Source of the DNA: Wyeomyia smithii
Lineage: Eukaryota > Arthropoda > Insecta > Diptera > Culicidae
Direction: 5' to 3'
DNA: 64,000 nt
NCBI RefSeq assembly: GCF_029784165.1
Contig: NC_073696.1
Coordinates: 242,590,892 to 242,654,891, forward strand
Within the stretch, counting starts at the first letter, position 1, and the number at the start of each line of letters is the position of its first letter. A program made the position numbers and the translations under genes. Below the pieces are notes generated by a model. The model was not told the DNA's origin and made no database searches. It was given only the letters and a program-made list of their open reading frames with translations. This document shows positions 20,482 through 32,911 of the stretch, one piece after another.

Positions 20482-22625
20482 TAAAGTGACCAGACGTCCC
20501 GCATTTCGCGGGACAGTCCCGCGTTTTAACAAAATGTCCCGCGTAGAAAAACGTCCCGCGAAATGTCCCGCGTTCATCTTAAGTGTAATACGCGCCTTTG
20601 AAAAGTTCCGCGGTTTCAAAATATTGAACCACCAGATGTCTCATATTTTCTATGAGACGCATATAGGAGTCCTTCAAGTAAAAACCTGATCAAAAGTCAA
20701 AAAAGCAAAAGTTTATTAACCATGATCTGCATGGTCTTATTATGAAGTGTGATACCTACTGAATCTTTTGAAAGGTCATGAGCGTCCAGAAATATTGTTA
20801 ACCTTTGCTACAGCTGGTTGAAATCGATAAAATTTTAGTTGTCTGTTGATGCATTCGATGCTCCCGTACCGTTCACTGTTTTTCAAAACAATCAAGTGCA
20901 ACGTAGTGTTTTATGTTTTATGTAATAAATGAGTGTTTTGAGACATTTTCAACGGGTTGCTAATGGATTTGGATCCTTTGATTATGAGCTCTAGGCCAAA
21001 ATCTAAAAAAAAACGGCCATTCTTTTTCGTCTGAAGCAATGCAAATGTTGCGAGTAAAATGTTCGTACAAGGACAATGATGATCAAACTAGGGACTCTTC
21101 AGACTCTTTTGAGTACTCAGATTGATTAATGAACGAATAATAGTTATGTTTCATTCATAATGGTTCAGTCATTTATTGTCGACAAAAAAAATTACATTGA
21201 ATCTGAACTAGGGTATGTTTATTTTTTTATGTTTATGTAGGGAACATATTCTAAGCAGCTTTAGGAACCGCCCGTGTACTCAGACGAAATACTCGAAATG
21301 TGTTGGGTGAAACTCAAACAGTAGTATATCAATCTGTTTTCTATCGTTTTCTCTGTCAGAACTTGTTTTCAGATTGTAAAACTAAGTTAGCAAACTTTAA
21401 CAATCATCAATCAAAGTTACCATTCGAGGGACACTATTCCAATCACCCCGAACCTATTTTAAGCAGTTTTCATCTGTTTTGCAGGCGTTTTTTTCAGCAT
21501 CCGAGTGGCTCCTGAACGGCTGCAATATAGGTCGATTTGTTTCAATTGCAATAGTTCACTGATTTCTTTGTGATTAACGGTATTTCTTATATTCGTAAGA
21601 CAGCTAGACAATCAAAGTTTTCGTTTCCATAATTGAAATTGTCGATATTGATCAAAATGCAAGAGTTTGAGGCTTGTTTTCTTCGACTGATTAAAATAGG
21701 CGCTACTGCTTAAGCCGTTTCCTACCCTACATCATCTGAATAGTAACAAATTAATCAAAGATGAACTATTCCATGAAAATTTTCAGTCACAACTAATAAT
21801 TATACAATATTTTCGATTCATGATACATTTTTAGTCCGAAAACCTTCAAAAAATTCTGACCAGGTTTGATGTTCAAAGTGCTCCACTGTGGCACGGTTGT
21901 CGGTATCGAACTTTTAAATGCCAAATGTCTTAAAAATACATGAAACGTCGGGATCTGGTGTTATCCTGATAAAACGACTTCGTGGGACTTAGAAATTCCC
22001 GAGTTGGGCCAACGGAGAGTTTTCCAGCCCAAAAATTTCCTCGAAAAAAGCCCAGAAAGTCAATTTTTCGATTTTTTAGATAACATCAGTTCTTGCTGTT
22101 TTTGCATTTTTTAAACATTTGACATTAAAAAATTCGATACCGACAACCGTCCCAGTTACAGTTTGATATCGAAATGAACATTTTATGAACTTTATCAGTT
22201 AAAATAGGGAAACTTGGGCCGCTTTGAGGCATAACTTTTCGAAGTCCAATTGTGTTGTATGAGAAATTGTTCTAGAAAATTGTTCATACGAATCTTTTGA
22301 ATCTTACTGCACAACGAAATTCAAACATCAAATTTTTCCCATACAAGTCAAGTCATTGCCACCCTACTACAGTGACATGCGTTCGTTTAGACGCACCATG
22401 TTTTTCAAAGATTTTTCTTTCAAAACTATTTGGATTTTGAATGTCATCACCTCCCCATGCCATAACCGTTCCTCCCCCAAAATTTCGCTCGGATCGAGTG
22501 ACATTAAAATCCACCAATGATCATCTCGAAGAAAAGTTTTCAAACCAAACCACACAACCCTCTCCCCCTCGTCTAAGAATTGAATTGGTGTCCCGCGCTT
22601 AAGCCCTAACTGTCTGGTCACTTTA
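20482..22625. mobile_element. Nested hAT-like element (2144 bp)
   Basis: A perfect 14-bp inverted terminus TAAAGTGACCAGAC at both ends is flanked by the perfect 8-bp duplication GTTATAGC (20474-20481 and 22626-22633). Subterminal GCGGGAC motifs occur at both ends, and tandem CGTCCCGC units lie at 20494-20572. No intact transposase frame is present. The longest frames are under 100 codons. The younger duplication of this copy compared with the outer element gives the order of insertion. Confidence 0.85.
21890..22152. repeat. 263-bp foldback inside the nested hAT
   Basis: Arms 21890-21922 and 22121-22152 share ACGGTTGTCGGTATCGAA and its inverse with few mismatches over about 31 bp. This could be a MITE inserted in the hAT. 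No duplication was confirmed. Confidence 0.6.
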
Positions 22626-23149
22626 GTTATAGCCCAACTAAATCGAAGCTAAACATCATTTCTGATAACGTTGAATTTCGTTTGAGGGGTTTGTGGATGC
22701 ATTTTAACGCAGAAAGTAGAATTAATTCAAATAAAAACTAATGAAGTTGAGTATAAATGTAAACAAACAATATTTTAATCAATTGTCAAAGAAACAATAT
22801 AAGTTTTGTGGCTTGATAATGCAACGTAGAGCTATGCCTATTTTTGAAAGTATTTGAGAACACGTTATTATTGAGCACTCCTTTTTGGCTTTAAATGTGT
22901 GGCTTAAGTAAAACAAATTTCGAATTTGGCCCTATGCAGCGCTTGGCTCAGACAGTTCGTTTGGCTCACAACATTCTCTCTATCTATTTCTCCATCTAAG
23001 TTTTGCTAGTGCAAATAGACTTGTGCGATATTTATACTGACAGTGGCAGCTTTTCAGTGGTTCCAGCTCGTATCAACTAGTTGGCATCTCTATCCGATTT
23101 GCTTTGCTTTATCGCAGCAAACATCGCAGCGGTTCTACGATGTGTGGGC

Positions 23150-23255
23150 TCCACTGACACTGACAGACAGCATAACATAGCGTATGAAAAGTGGCGGTGA
23201 TCTCGTGTACACATTGAAATGTTAGCCCTTGTAACATGTCGCGAAGTCAGCTAGC
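23150..23255 (+). repeat. Dispersed repeat shared with 5231-5340
   Basis: Same ordered motifs as the copy at 5231-5340. It lies inside the right arm of the outer hAT-like element. Confidence 0.6.
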
Positions 23256-23418
23256 TGGTCCGTATGCATAAAAAAATATCGATACAAATATCGCGGTTTT
23301 CAGTATCGATACGGTCGAGTATCGGGCGCTTGTGTATCGATTCAAAAAATCGAAATATCGCCTCAAAAGTATCGATACTTCCGATACCGATACAATATCG
23401 CCCATTGCTACCTGTAAC

Positions 23419-25240
23419 GGTGTGCTCGATGGCTAGAACAGATTAAAATGACTTGCAATTGATGAGACGTCTAGGCTCTTGGCGACGCATAGCTCAAGAC
23501 CGCTCTAGAGACAGCCAAAGCGTCTTGACTCTAGTCTGGGCGTAAGGTAAAGTTATAAATACGCTGTGGGCTAAATATGAGTACAAACATTGGTACTATA
23601 GTGATACGAATATTCTTAGAAAATTGTCCATGAAACAAGTAGATTTGGTACAATTTTCGTGTAGGGTTCTAGGCAGCCGATATTACAATTGTCTAGCTCT
23701 AGCCCTACGATAACTGACTAAGCGATTAGCGGTTCTCGTTAGCCCAATGGTCTAAAACTCGACAAAAAGAGCATGAAAAATCAAGGTTTCTGCTTTATAA
23801 ACGAAAAATATTCCACAATATTGTTTAGCTGAAAGAAAAAAACGCACATACAGTCGCTGTTGTCAATTACCCCTAACAGCCATGACAGAGTGGTCGTAAT
23901 TGTACGCTCGTATTGGCTAATGAAACCGACAGACGGTTTGATTGATGCCCGCGTTTAATTGTGACTCGATGCAAAAGTTGGATGCGATCACTGATTGGAA
24001 CAGCTATAAGCATAAATTGGACTGCAGTAGAAGATTATTCAATCTCTCGTGTTGTAGTTATTGAATGAGACGTAAAAGAGAGGTCATGCGCTTCTATGCT
24101 GCACTACTTTCAAATGCAAACGATTTATACTACCTCCGAAGCGTCTTTCAAAACTGGTAAAGCAGCATAAAAACTTTTTGTACCAGTCTTTATGGCGACA
24201 TGCGATCGATATGACCTCCATAAAGAGCCACGCGTGATGGTGTAGTAGCGTCGTACCTACGGGAACGTTCCAGCCTGAGTAACGGGTGACCTGAAAGACA
24301 AGTGTGGGTAGCCGAGTAGAGACGATAGCATTGGCGCGTGCTTGAAAATAACTGGACAGCGGTTTCTATTACATATAGATTCCTGTGGTAGAGCATGTTC
24401 AGCAGTATGAAGGATGTATATTTCATAAATGGAATTTTTCGGAATGTTTAAATCAATTTCTTCTGAAACATTACCACTGCACGCTTGAGATGCTATGAAT
24501 AAGTTTGTGGTTTTCCCCGATAAATACGTACAACTATTCGCAATCACAGAAAAACAAACCCGATCCAAGCTTTACGACCCAGCAGGAATGAATAATTTAT
24601 TCGTCCGAACGGAAGAAGAACCATCCTGTTTGACTCCGTCGAGTGAGAAAAACAGATTGAAAAAGAATATATAACTTATCGTTTCCTACCGAAGTAAGCG
24701 AATTGAAGTGCTTCAGAATTACCCGTATGAATGTCTGCGCGGTGTTTATTGTACCAGGCCGGCCAATCGAATTCGATATCACAAAGAAATCGCGGACAGA
24801 GCCACGGGCCAATCGGACAAAACCGGTATCCGTCAGGCACACCGTCTTCCTACTTACTTTCCTTTAGCGACTTCGATCGGCAGCGACAGCCAGCCAATAC
24901 ATATTCAGCAGGACCCCGCCGCCGGTTGGAAAGACCAACAAGATGACTTTCGCGGATGCCCGTTGCGGTCGAATAATCGCACCGGCAGCTGACTCTGCCG
25001 GGTTGCCGCACTCGGCGACGATGAGTCATATGTCTGATCTCGAGACTAGCGCGATCATCAACAAGCCCATTGCCTAGCAGAGAAAAGGACAAAGAAGAGC
25101 TTAGCTGTAGCGATGTTGTTCCTTTCGCTTTTTGTTCTGTTCCGTTGTCCGCGTTCGGCGAAACGTGAAACTTTGTGCTCGGTAAATCGTCAGCAGCGGT
25201 TTTAGGTATCGGTACAATGGGAGAGATTAGGCTTAAATTC
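23419..25240. other. Non-coding, CpG-richer island at 24600-25210
   Basis: Overlapping frames of 81-152 codons on both strands at 24597-25308 reflect G+C-rich sequence with few stops. None has a recognisable domain, and they contradict each other. The stretch could be regulatory or an untranslated exon. I see no core-promoter pair. Confidence 0.4.
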
Positions 25241-25243
25241 AAT

Positions 25244-25790
25244 ACAGTCAAACCTGTATTTGTGCGAGGGATAGGGACCGCACAAAAAAATTGGCTAAAA
25301 AAAATCATTTAAAACTTCACGTGCAGCTACAAAACAATGTTTCCACAGCATTATTGAAAAAAACTTTTTTTAAGCGGTGGATAGGGACCGCATAAAAAAA
25401 AATTTCAGTTGAAAATAATTCGAAGGTTGTTGTTTCTGATTTAGAATACCTAGAATTTAGAACAATTTTAAAACATCGGATTGATAAACGAAACTTTTTT
25501 GAACATGCTAATCCTCTCAATGCTTTCCTGCGTAGGCAAGCAATTCGTGACTTTTCCTACGTAAAACTGGCTCAAATAGTAATTTTTGGACGCAACACTT
25601 CTGTAATGCGTCGGAATTCATTCCAAGAATCGCAAAAACTAAATGGCTGAAAATGTTGTCGGAAGTGGTCCTTTTTCATATACCGCACAAAAAAAAAATC
25701 GCACAGAAACAGTCGCACAAAAAAAAATCGCCATCATATCCTATTATATCATATCATATACCGCCTATAATCGCATAACAGTCCCATCTG
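25244..25790 (+). mobile_element. Possible pogo-type relic with repeated CCGCA(C/T)A motifs
   Basis: It begins ACAGTCAAACCTGTATTTGT, a form common at pogo-type ends. It holds repeated GGATAGGGACCGCA units (25269-25283 and 25380-25394) and several TCGCACA/ACCGCACA blocks up to 25720, then CGCATAACAGTCCC near 25770. No clear second terminus was delimited. Confidence 0.3.
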
Positions 25791-25799
25791 GAAAATCAT

Positions 25800-27960
25800 C
25801 AAGTTGAGAAAACAGCGCTTGACGATATTTTTCTTGTTGTGGGTATTTCACCTGTTGGGGAAGGGGTATTATTATTTGTTAGACATAATGTAATGCAATA
25901 GACCTCAATATATGTTTAAACTTTCGCATTTTCTACTGTAGTATTCCATCAAGATCCTTTTTTCACCGCTGTGTAAATATTACATTTGTTGCAAGTGTTT
26001 TTGGTTGCAAAATGCTCTGGGTTTAGTCTCATATGACAAGGCTAGATAGATAAACAAAAAAAAAAATCATATAATTTATATATTTTTTATATGGACTCTT
26101 CTGTGAACCTACACATTTGATACTAAAATTCTTTTCGGTGTTTTATCTACCTTCTGTTTTAGGTTTTCACTTCACAATGTTCCAGAATCTGTTGTAATCG
26201 TAATTCGCCAAATTTGCTATACGCTGTCATACTGTTGTAACAAAATCTCTGTCCGGCTCGTCTTTTCGTTTTGGTAATGGTTCAGTTTTAGTAACTCTCC
26301 CAAGCGTGATTCTCGTTCAGAAGGGTAGAGTGATCCCTCCGCTATTAGCTTGTGCAAATAACGTGTCATAAAAGGTGTTTAATTAGTTGTGGTGATTTAA
26401 TAAAAGTAATCGATCAAAAAATCGATCAAAGCAGATAGGACCTTTTGAAACGTTCCTCTAGATTTTGTCACAAAAAAAACTTAAAAGTTGAATAAATCTG
26501 AGAAGATTAACGTTATGGCATATGCTTAGAGAAGTTTTGTTCATCGACTAATAACTAATAACTATATTAACTGTAAAATAACATGATCTTCAGGGTACTA
26601 TTGAAATGTTTTTTTTTTTCTCCAAAAAAAGATACAACTCTATTTTAAAAAAAAGCAATTACTTGGAAATGGTTAAGCGCATAACTCCTAATATGGGAGC
26701 AAGCTGTTCCTGCACTTCACAGGGATCCTTTTCGAAAAATTCGCGTAATTGAAAGTTTTTGGCCTTCCTTAACGCAGGCAGTCGTCGAGCTTTTGCGTGC
26801 TTCATATTTCACAGTTTTCTATCGAAATTTGCTTATTTTCATAATTCGGCATATTTATGCATGCTTCAGAATAATGTACCCCATGTTCTTTAAAAATTGC
26901 CAAATAAAAAGTAAGGTGTCTTCGCCAACCTTGTTCTTTAGTCTTAGGTTTTTATTTGTATCTAAGCGCATCCTTATATAGAGTATCCAATAAGCCGACT
27001 CAAGAATATCTCAAATAATTATAACGAATAAACCATGAATTGCGAAATAATAATAGAAAGTTTATACTCGATTTTGTAGCTGCATAGGAAATCTTTCGAA
27101 GATTTTGTTTGGCCCAAAGTTTTTTGTTTTGTTTTCATGAACAACTGGAAAAGTTACAGTCAACAGAATACGTTTCTGGTTCCAAAGACCATTCATAATC
27201 GAAACACTCCCGTCTAGCCGATTTACAATTTGATCAAATTTAAGTAAAAACTGCCTTTACCAACTGCTGTTCAATTTTGTTACTCATGTGATTACGGCAT
27301 CCGCACGTGTTTCATTTTCGAAACAGTTGCCAACGATGAGATTTCACAGCTTTTTTATGTAATACATAGAATATATTTTTTAAATTGAACTACTTATTTG
27401 AACGAACTACTACTTAATTGAACGAACTTATTGATTATTGAAAGGGTCAAAAATATTCATACTGTTGTTATCTTTGTATGTGACCAATTTTTTCCTACAG
27501 GTTCCTCCTTTTTTGTATTTAATGGTTCTGTATTGTTTTTTGATCTGTATTATTTTTTGATATATACTACATATTAGTTGAACGTTTACGCCGTTGCTCC
27601 AGAATAAAGGATTAAAACAATTAAGAATCATTCCTAATTTTCCACTGCTTTAGCACAACTTAATTTAAATCTTTTGGTTTAATTGTGACTTTAAATGCAA
27701 TTTCAATATTCTTAGACCGGGTGTGCATTGGATTGAGTTTGGAGTTGAAGTTGATTCAAACATTATCTCGATGCCGAAAACAAGCATATTAGCTATATTG
27801 GTTACACACGCTGGTTATGAAAATTGAAGTCACTTTAGCTAAAAAAATTGCTCTGTGCTCTTTTTTGGACATTGAGAGTGCTTTGGATAATGCGTGCTAT
27901 CCATCAATATCTAGTGCGATGAGTAAAAAAGATTTCACACGGATGGCTTTCTAGTGGTAG
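25800..27960. other. AT-rich non-coding DNA
   Basis: Nothing recognised. Frames are 67 codons or shorter. Confidence 0.5.
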
Positions 27961-28552
27961 ACAACATGTGACAGACAAAATTTTGTCAATTTTTTAATGG
28001 CCAGAACTTCACGAAACTTCAATCAATTTTGATGAAACAGGTTTCATTTTACTTGAAAAATAGCCTAGTTCCCTAGTGTTTCTTTAGAACTTGTCGTGAC
28101 CAACCTACATCGGAAATGTTCCGGATTTTAAGTTTTGTGCATTTTTGTTTGTCGAAATCTTCTTTCTGTTAGGTTTATGTGTCGTCGATGGTTCTTTGAT
28201 GGATTTTCAACCTTTGAGTACCAATGAACACGGATTGGATTCTAGTTTATTGGCAACATATAAACCTAATGTGCAAAAATGCACATTTTGACACACACTC
28301 CTAAAATCTGGAACACTTTCAGTGTACGTTGGTCACGTTAAGCTCTCAATTAGTATTAGGAAACTAGAATAGTTTCCCAGTAAAAATCCTAAATTAATCC
28401 AACTAGCGGTCAGACCCAGCCTTTCTCATTCAAACTTATTATTTGTAAAAATAGATTCACATGAACGCTTCAATCCAAAAAATGTGTATTCACTTTTTGG
28501 GTTCTAAAATAATAATGTTGTAATAGAAGTATAAAATATGAAATTTGAAGTA

Positions 28553-30105
28553 ATGTAAATGCTCAATAAATAGCGAAATAAAAGAAATGACTCATAATTT
28601 CGAACAATTCAATCACGAGCGATACCGGGAACATTCAAATGGTACGATACCACATTTAAATTATATTGTGGCCACATATATTGATCAAAGCAGGTATAGT
28701 TTTGAATAGCCTTTGAACTTCTTTTCTTTCCATAACTTTTGAACCACATATCAAATTGTTATGAAGTTTGTTATTTGTGAGTTTGAGAGATGACTCGTTC
28801 GTATGACACTAATAATGTTCAAATAAGTCGTGTAATCTTTGAGATAATAGAATTTCGTTGTTTTATTAACAATTTAATACATAACGGTTGCTTGGTTCGA
28901 TTATAATCATATGAAATGGGAACGTATAGGGCAGCCAAACTTTGAAACCACGTGTTAAATCATAATTCATCAGTTAACCCTTAACTAGCCTGTTCATCTG
29001 ATAATACAATTGATCATATCGATTGTGTACTTTCTGATATAATGAAGTTTCGTGATTTTCACATTTCGGTACATTACAGACGAAGTTACAGTTCGATTAC
29101 AGTGAAATTCAATAGGGTTTAATGAGTCAGCTGGACCTTTCATTTGACACTAATTTCGTGGAAATCGGTTCAGCCATCTCTGAGAAAAGTGAGTGAATTT
29201 ATGTATTCTTCGGAATATGTTTCTTTTCATAGCTAGATTTCACATTTTCAAACATAACAGGCAAAGTAATAGTCCGATTGCAAAAAAATCAATAGGGTCT
29301 TATGGTGTAACTAGGCCTTTCATATGACACTGATTTTGTGGAAATCGATCCAGCCATCTCTGAGAAACATTAGTGAAATTAAACAGTCTTCAGAAGACGT
29401 TTCTTTTCATAACTTTTGAACCACATGTTCAATCTATCAGGGGCGACTCGTGGCTTTTGAACCTGCCTGTTTAACTACAAATTTAAAAAATCGCAGTTGG
29501 AGGAAGTAATTTCAATCATGTCCGTGTTAACACACAAGTCATTCTATTTGTTAGTGTTTGAGAGCGAAACTTAAAATCAATAAAATATAATATTAAATTT
29601 GCGTTTGGAATATATTTTTCGTCAGGCGTACCCCGTGTGCATTGCACAGGTTGCACCTATGGACGAGTCGCCCTTGCAATCTATATAAAATTCAAAAGTT
29701 AAGGGTTTTTAAAATGGCCCGTTTATTTGATACAAATTTTATTGAAATCGTTTGTGTGGTTTCTGAGATATTGATGTTTCGTGATTTTTACATTTTTAAA
29801 CATAACCTCTAAAATAAAAATCCAATTACAATGAAATTTAATAGGGTCGTATGGGGCAACTAGAACTTTCATTTGTATATAATTTCATTAAAATCGGTCC
29901 AGCCATCTCTTAGAAAAGTGAGTGAAAATAAAAATCTGCACATACACACACATACGCATACACACACACACACATACATACATACAGAAAATGCTCAGCT
30001 CGTTGAACTGAGTCGAGTGATATATGCCATTCGGCCCTTTGGAGCACTTTCATATCTTCGGTTTTGCAAGTGAAAGGCAAAAAGTAAAAAAAAAATATTA
30101 ATTAG
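28553..30105 (+). repeat. Tandem unit 1 of a divergent duplication
   Basis: The unit opens with AGCGAAATA, CAATCACGAGCGATACCGGG and GATCAAAGCAG, runs through several related subunits (GAACCACAT, TCATTTGACACTAAT, TCGGTTCAGCCATCTCTGAG) and closes with a CA microsatellite followed by AGAAAATGCTCAGCTCGT. The subunits, about 190 bp each, repeat internally, so the structure is nested. Confidence 0.7.
29943..29987 (+). repeat. (CA)n microsatellite, unit 1
   Basis: Interrupted CA/CATA repeat preceding AGAAAATGCTCAGC, at the same place as the one in unit 2. Confidence 0.9.
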
Positions 30106-31082
30106 GAGTAAAATATTCGTGCTGAAGAAATAGCGAAATATAGAAATGACTTCGAATTTCGTGTACTTCAATCACGAGCAATACCGGGAACGTACGAATA
30201 TCACAATACCAAATTTAAATTTTGTTGAGGCCATATGTTTTGATCAAAGCAGTTACAGTTTTAAATAGTCTTTGAATTTCGTTTCTTTTCATAACTTTCG
30301 AACCACATATCAAATTACTATGAAATTTCTTACTTGTGAGTTTGAGAGACAACCCGTTCAAATGACACTAGATATGTTCAAATAAGTCGTGTGATCTTTG
30401 AGATAATAGACTTTCGTTGTTTTTATAATTTAATACATAACGGTTGGAATAAAAATACGATTATAGTCATATAAAATGGGAACCTATAGGAAAGCCAAAC
30501 TTTTCATTTGACACTAAGATTGTTGAATTTAGTTCAGCCATTTTTGGGAAAACGAGTGAATTTGAAAAGTCACCGGAACATGTTTCTTTTCACAATTTTT
30601 GAACCACGTGTTTGATCACTATAAAATTCATCAATTAACCTTTACCTAGCCCGTTCATTTGATACCAATATTGTTCAAATCGGTTGTGTACTTTCTGAGA
30701 TAATAAAGTTTCGTGATTTTCATATTTTGATACATTACAGACAAAGTAACAGACCGATTACATTGAAATTCAATAGGGTGTTATGAGGCAGCTAGACCTT
30801 TCATTTGACACTAATTTCGTGGAAATCGGTTCAGCCATTACTGAGAAAAGTGAGTGAGTTTAAGTAGTCTTCGGAATATGTTTCTTTTCATAGCTGGATT
30901 TCACATTTTTAAACATAACAGGCAATGTAATAGTCCGATTGCAAAAAAAATCAATAGGGTCTTATGGGGTATATAGACCTTCCAAATGACACTGATTTTG
31001 TGGAAATCGGTTCAGCCATCTCTGAGAAACATGAGTGAGATTAAACACTCTCCAGAACACGTTTCTTTAAATAACTTCTGAA

Positions 31083-31516
31083 CAGTGATGGCATGAACTC
31101 GTGCAAAGTTGAACTGAGTAACACTTTTCCAGATTTGAATCGAACTTGAATCTGCTTCCTCTCGATAGTTTGAGTTATTTTGCACCGCACACTCAGATCG
31201 ATTGAGTTTAAATGCGTGCAATGCATGCAGTGCATGATGTATCCAGCGATGCAGGCGATGATGTAACGCGATGAGTTTTGTTTTTAGATCGAATTTATGC
31301 TTTCATAGGACAATGCAACAAACTGTTGCAGCAGACGCGGCGCGAATTTCATCGCATTTCGATTTTTATGCAATTGTTGTTATGCAGGATTAAAACTCAA
31401 ATCCAACTCAAGTGTAATGCACTATTAGTAGGGTTTACGTGCAAACTGAAAATAAATGTGCAAGCAAGTTTTGAAACTCACTTGGATACGAGGGCAAAGT
31501 CACACTGCCTACTCTG
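31083..31516 (+). mobile_element. hAT-like MITE, intact copy (434 bp)
   Basis: Flanked by the perfect 8-bp duplication CTTCTGAA (31075-31082 and 31517-31524). The ends are CAGTGATGG and CTACTCTG (inverse CAGAGTAG). The empty site is legible in sister repeats, which read through as CTTTTGAACCACA. It is the reference copy for the two nested copies at 1586-2177. It has no coding capacity. Confidence 0.9.
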
Positions 31517-31799
31517 CTTCTGAACCACACGTTCAATCTTCATGAAACTCAAAAGTTAAGGGTTTTTTAAGTAGCTCGTTCATTTAAAACCAATTTTGTT
31601 GAAATCGGTTGAGTAGTTTCTGAGATAATGATGTTTCGTGATTTTCACATTTTTAAACATAACCTCTAAACTAAAAATCCGATTGCAATGAAATTCAATA
31701 GGGTCTTATGGGGCAAGTAGACCTCTCATTTGCAATTAATTTCATGAAGATCGGTCCAGCCATCTCGGAGAAAATCGAGTGAGATTGGGAGAGCGTTAC

Positions 31800-31833
31800 A
31801 TACACACACACATACACACACACACACACATAC
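31800..31833 (+). repeat. (CA)n microsatellite, unit 2
   Basis: CACA/CATA repeat followed by AGAAAATGCTCAGCTCGT, matching the unit 1 arrangement. Confidence 0.9.
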
Positions 31834-32421
31834 AGAAAATGCTCAGCTCGTCAAACTAAGTCGATTAATATACGAGATTCGACCCTTTGGAGCACTTTTA
31901 TACCTTTGGTTTTCCAGTGATTGCTATACCTTTCTAGGAGGAAGGCAAAACTGGTTTCGTCAAAGTTGATTCAATTTCCGTAAAGTTCTGGCCATGTGAG
32001 AAATTTACAAAATTTTACCTGTCTCAGTCGTTTTATCGTTAAAGTTTGATAACATACGTTCAGGAAGGAGTCCTGGTGTATAAAGGAGGGTCTTAGAATT
32101 ATTCCCACAAAAGCTATTATCGTATCTTTCACTAAAATGAGGAAATTGTATTTATAAACTCTCATGCTTGGAAGAGTTGAAATTCCACTTAGTAAACAGG
32201 TTATTTTTGGAGTTATTTCTGATGCCAAGCTTAACTGCAATGCACATTTTGACTAAACGATCAACAAGACACTCAGTGAATTATGGTGAGAGCCGGATAT
32301 AGATACATGAGGGCCTGGGGCCAGGAACTCACATTTTAGTTGCCAAAATTCCAATAAGAAAACATGTGCCAAAATATCAATAAGAAAACATTTATTGTTT
32401 TTAGTGATGAGTCATAAAAAG

Positions 32422-32689
32422 GTCCCCGTGGCTCTGTGGTAATCGATGTCGATCGCCTAGCTATCCTACAAGGTTGTGATATCGGGTTCGATTCCCGATC
32501 AGATCGAGGATCTTTTCGAGCTGGAAATTTTCTCGACTCAACACTGGGACACGGTGTATCGTTGTACTTATCCTGCAACATGCAAAATGTGCCAAAAATA
32601 ATATCGATAACGAATTCTCTCAACTAATAATCGAGTTGGTCAAGACCGCATCAGCCTCACAGGCTAGCGTGCGATAATGTTATTGTTTT
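32422..32689 (+). mobile_element. tRNA-derived SINE with 10-bp duplication (268 bp)
   Basis: An A-box-like GTGGCTCTGTGGT (32428-32440) and a B box GGTTCGATTCC (32485-32495) lie at the spacing of an RNA polymerase III promoter. The body ends in a T-rich tail. The perfect direct repeat TCATAAAAAG (32412-32421 and 32690-32699) is the target duplication. A tRNA-like head with a long unrelated body identifies a SINE rather than a tRNA gene. It resembles the Feilai-type SINEs of Aedes in design, but I cannot confirm the family. Confidence 0.85.
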
Positions 32690-32911
32690 TCATAAAAAGT
32701 AAACTTTTTTGGGGCCCCTAAATTGTGATGCCCGGGGGGGGGGGGTCAGGGACTCCTCGGCTATGATTATGGTTGTGCTCCAAGGCATTTGGAAGGAAGT
32801 GGGGCTTCCGAAAATGGCTATGTGGATATACATTAGGGTGGGGAATTGTTATATGGAAAAAACGAAACTTGATAGCAGAAAGCCAGAACCAAGATTTTTT
32901 TGTTCCATATG

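Larger units (their letters stand above)
19232..23410. mobile_element. hAT-like element hosting a second one (4179 bp)
   Basis: Ends TAGCATTGGGCGATA and (reverse strand) TAGCAATGGGCGATA match at 14 of 15 positions. They are flanked by CCTGAAAC (19224-19231) and CCTGTAAC (23411-23418), an 8-bp duplication with one change. Both subterminal regions are dense in TATCGATA-type motifs (19255-19352 and 23275-23398). Removing the nested element leaves about 2.0 kb. I found no intact transposase. Confidence 0.65.
30106..31945 (+). repeat. Tandem unit 2 of a divergent duplication
   Basis: Repeats the order of unit 1 from AGCGAAATA and CAATCACGAGCAATACCGGG to the CA microsatellite and AGAAAATGCTCAGC, but contains the 434-bp hAT-like MITE at 31083-31516. 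The insertion is therefore later than the duplication, or at least absent from unit 1. Confidence 0.7.
27970..32023. repeat. Composite repeat enclosed by inverted arms (about 4 kb)
   Basis: The arm at 27970-28046 (GACAGACAAAATTTTG, GGCCAGAACTTCACG, GATGAAAC) is the imperfect inverse of 31951-32023. A second inverted pair lies inside the left part: 28070-28150 against 28270-28375, both carrying GTGACCAAC and a TTCC-GATTTTA block. The interior is a divergent tandem duplication ending in CA repeats. The type is unknown; it may be a large non-autonomous element family. Confidence 0.5.

Noticed and set aside
24597..25308. Genes on both strands (frames of 81-152 codons)
   Set aside because: The frames overlap each other on opposite strands, lack domains and start contexts, and come from a locally G+C-rich stretch with few stops.
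32422..32500. tRNA gene
   Set aside because: The A and B boxes are present, but no cloverleaf acceptor stem closes, and the unit continues into a 190-bp body bounded by a 10-bp duplication, so it is a SINE.
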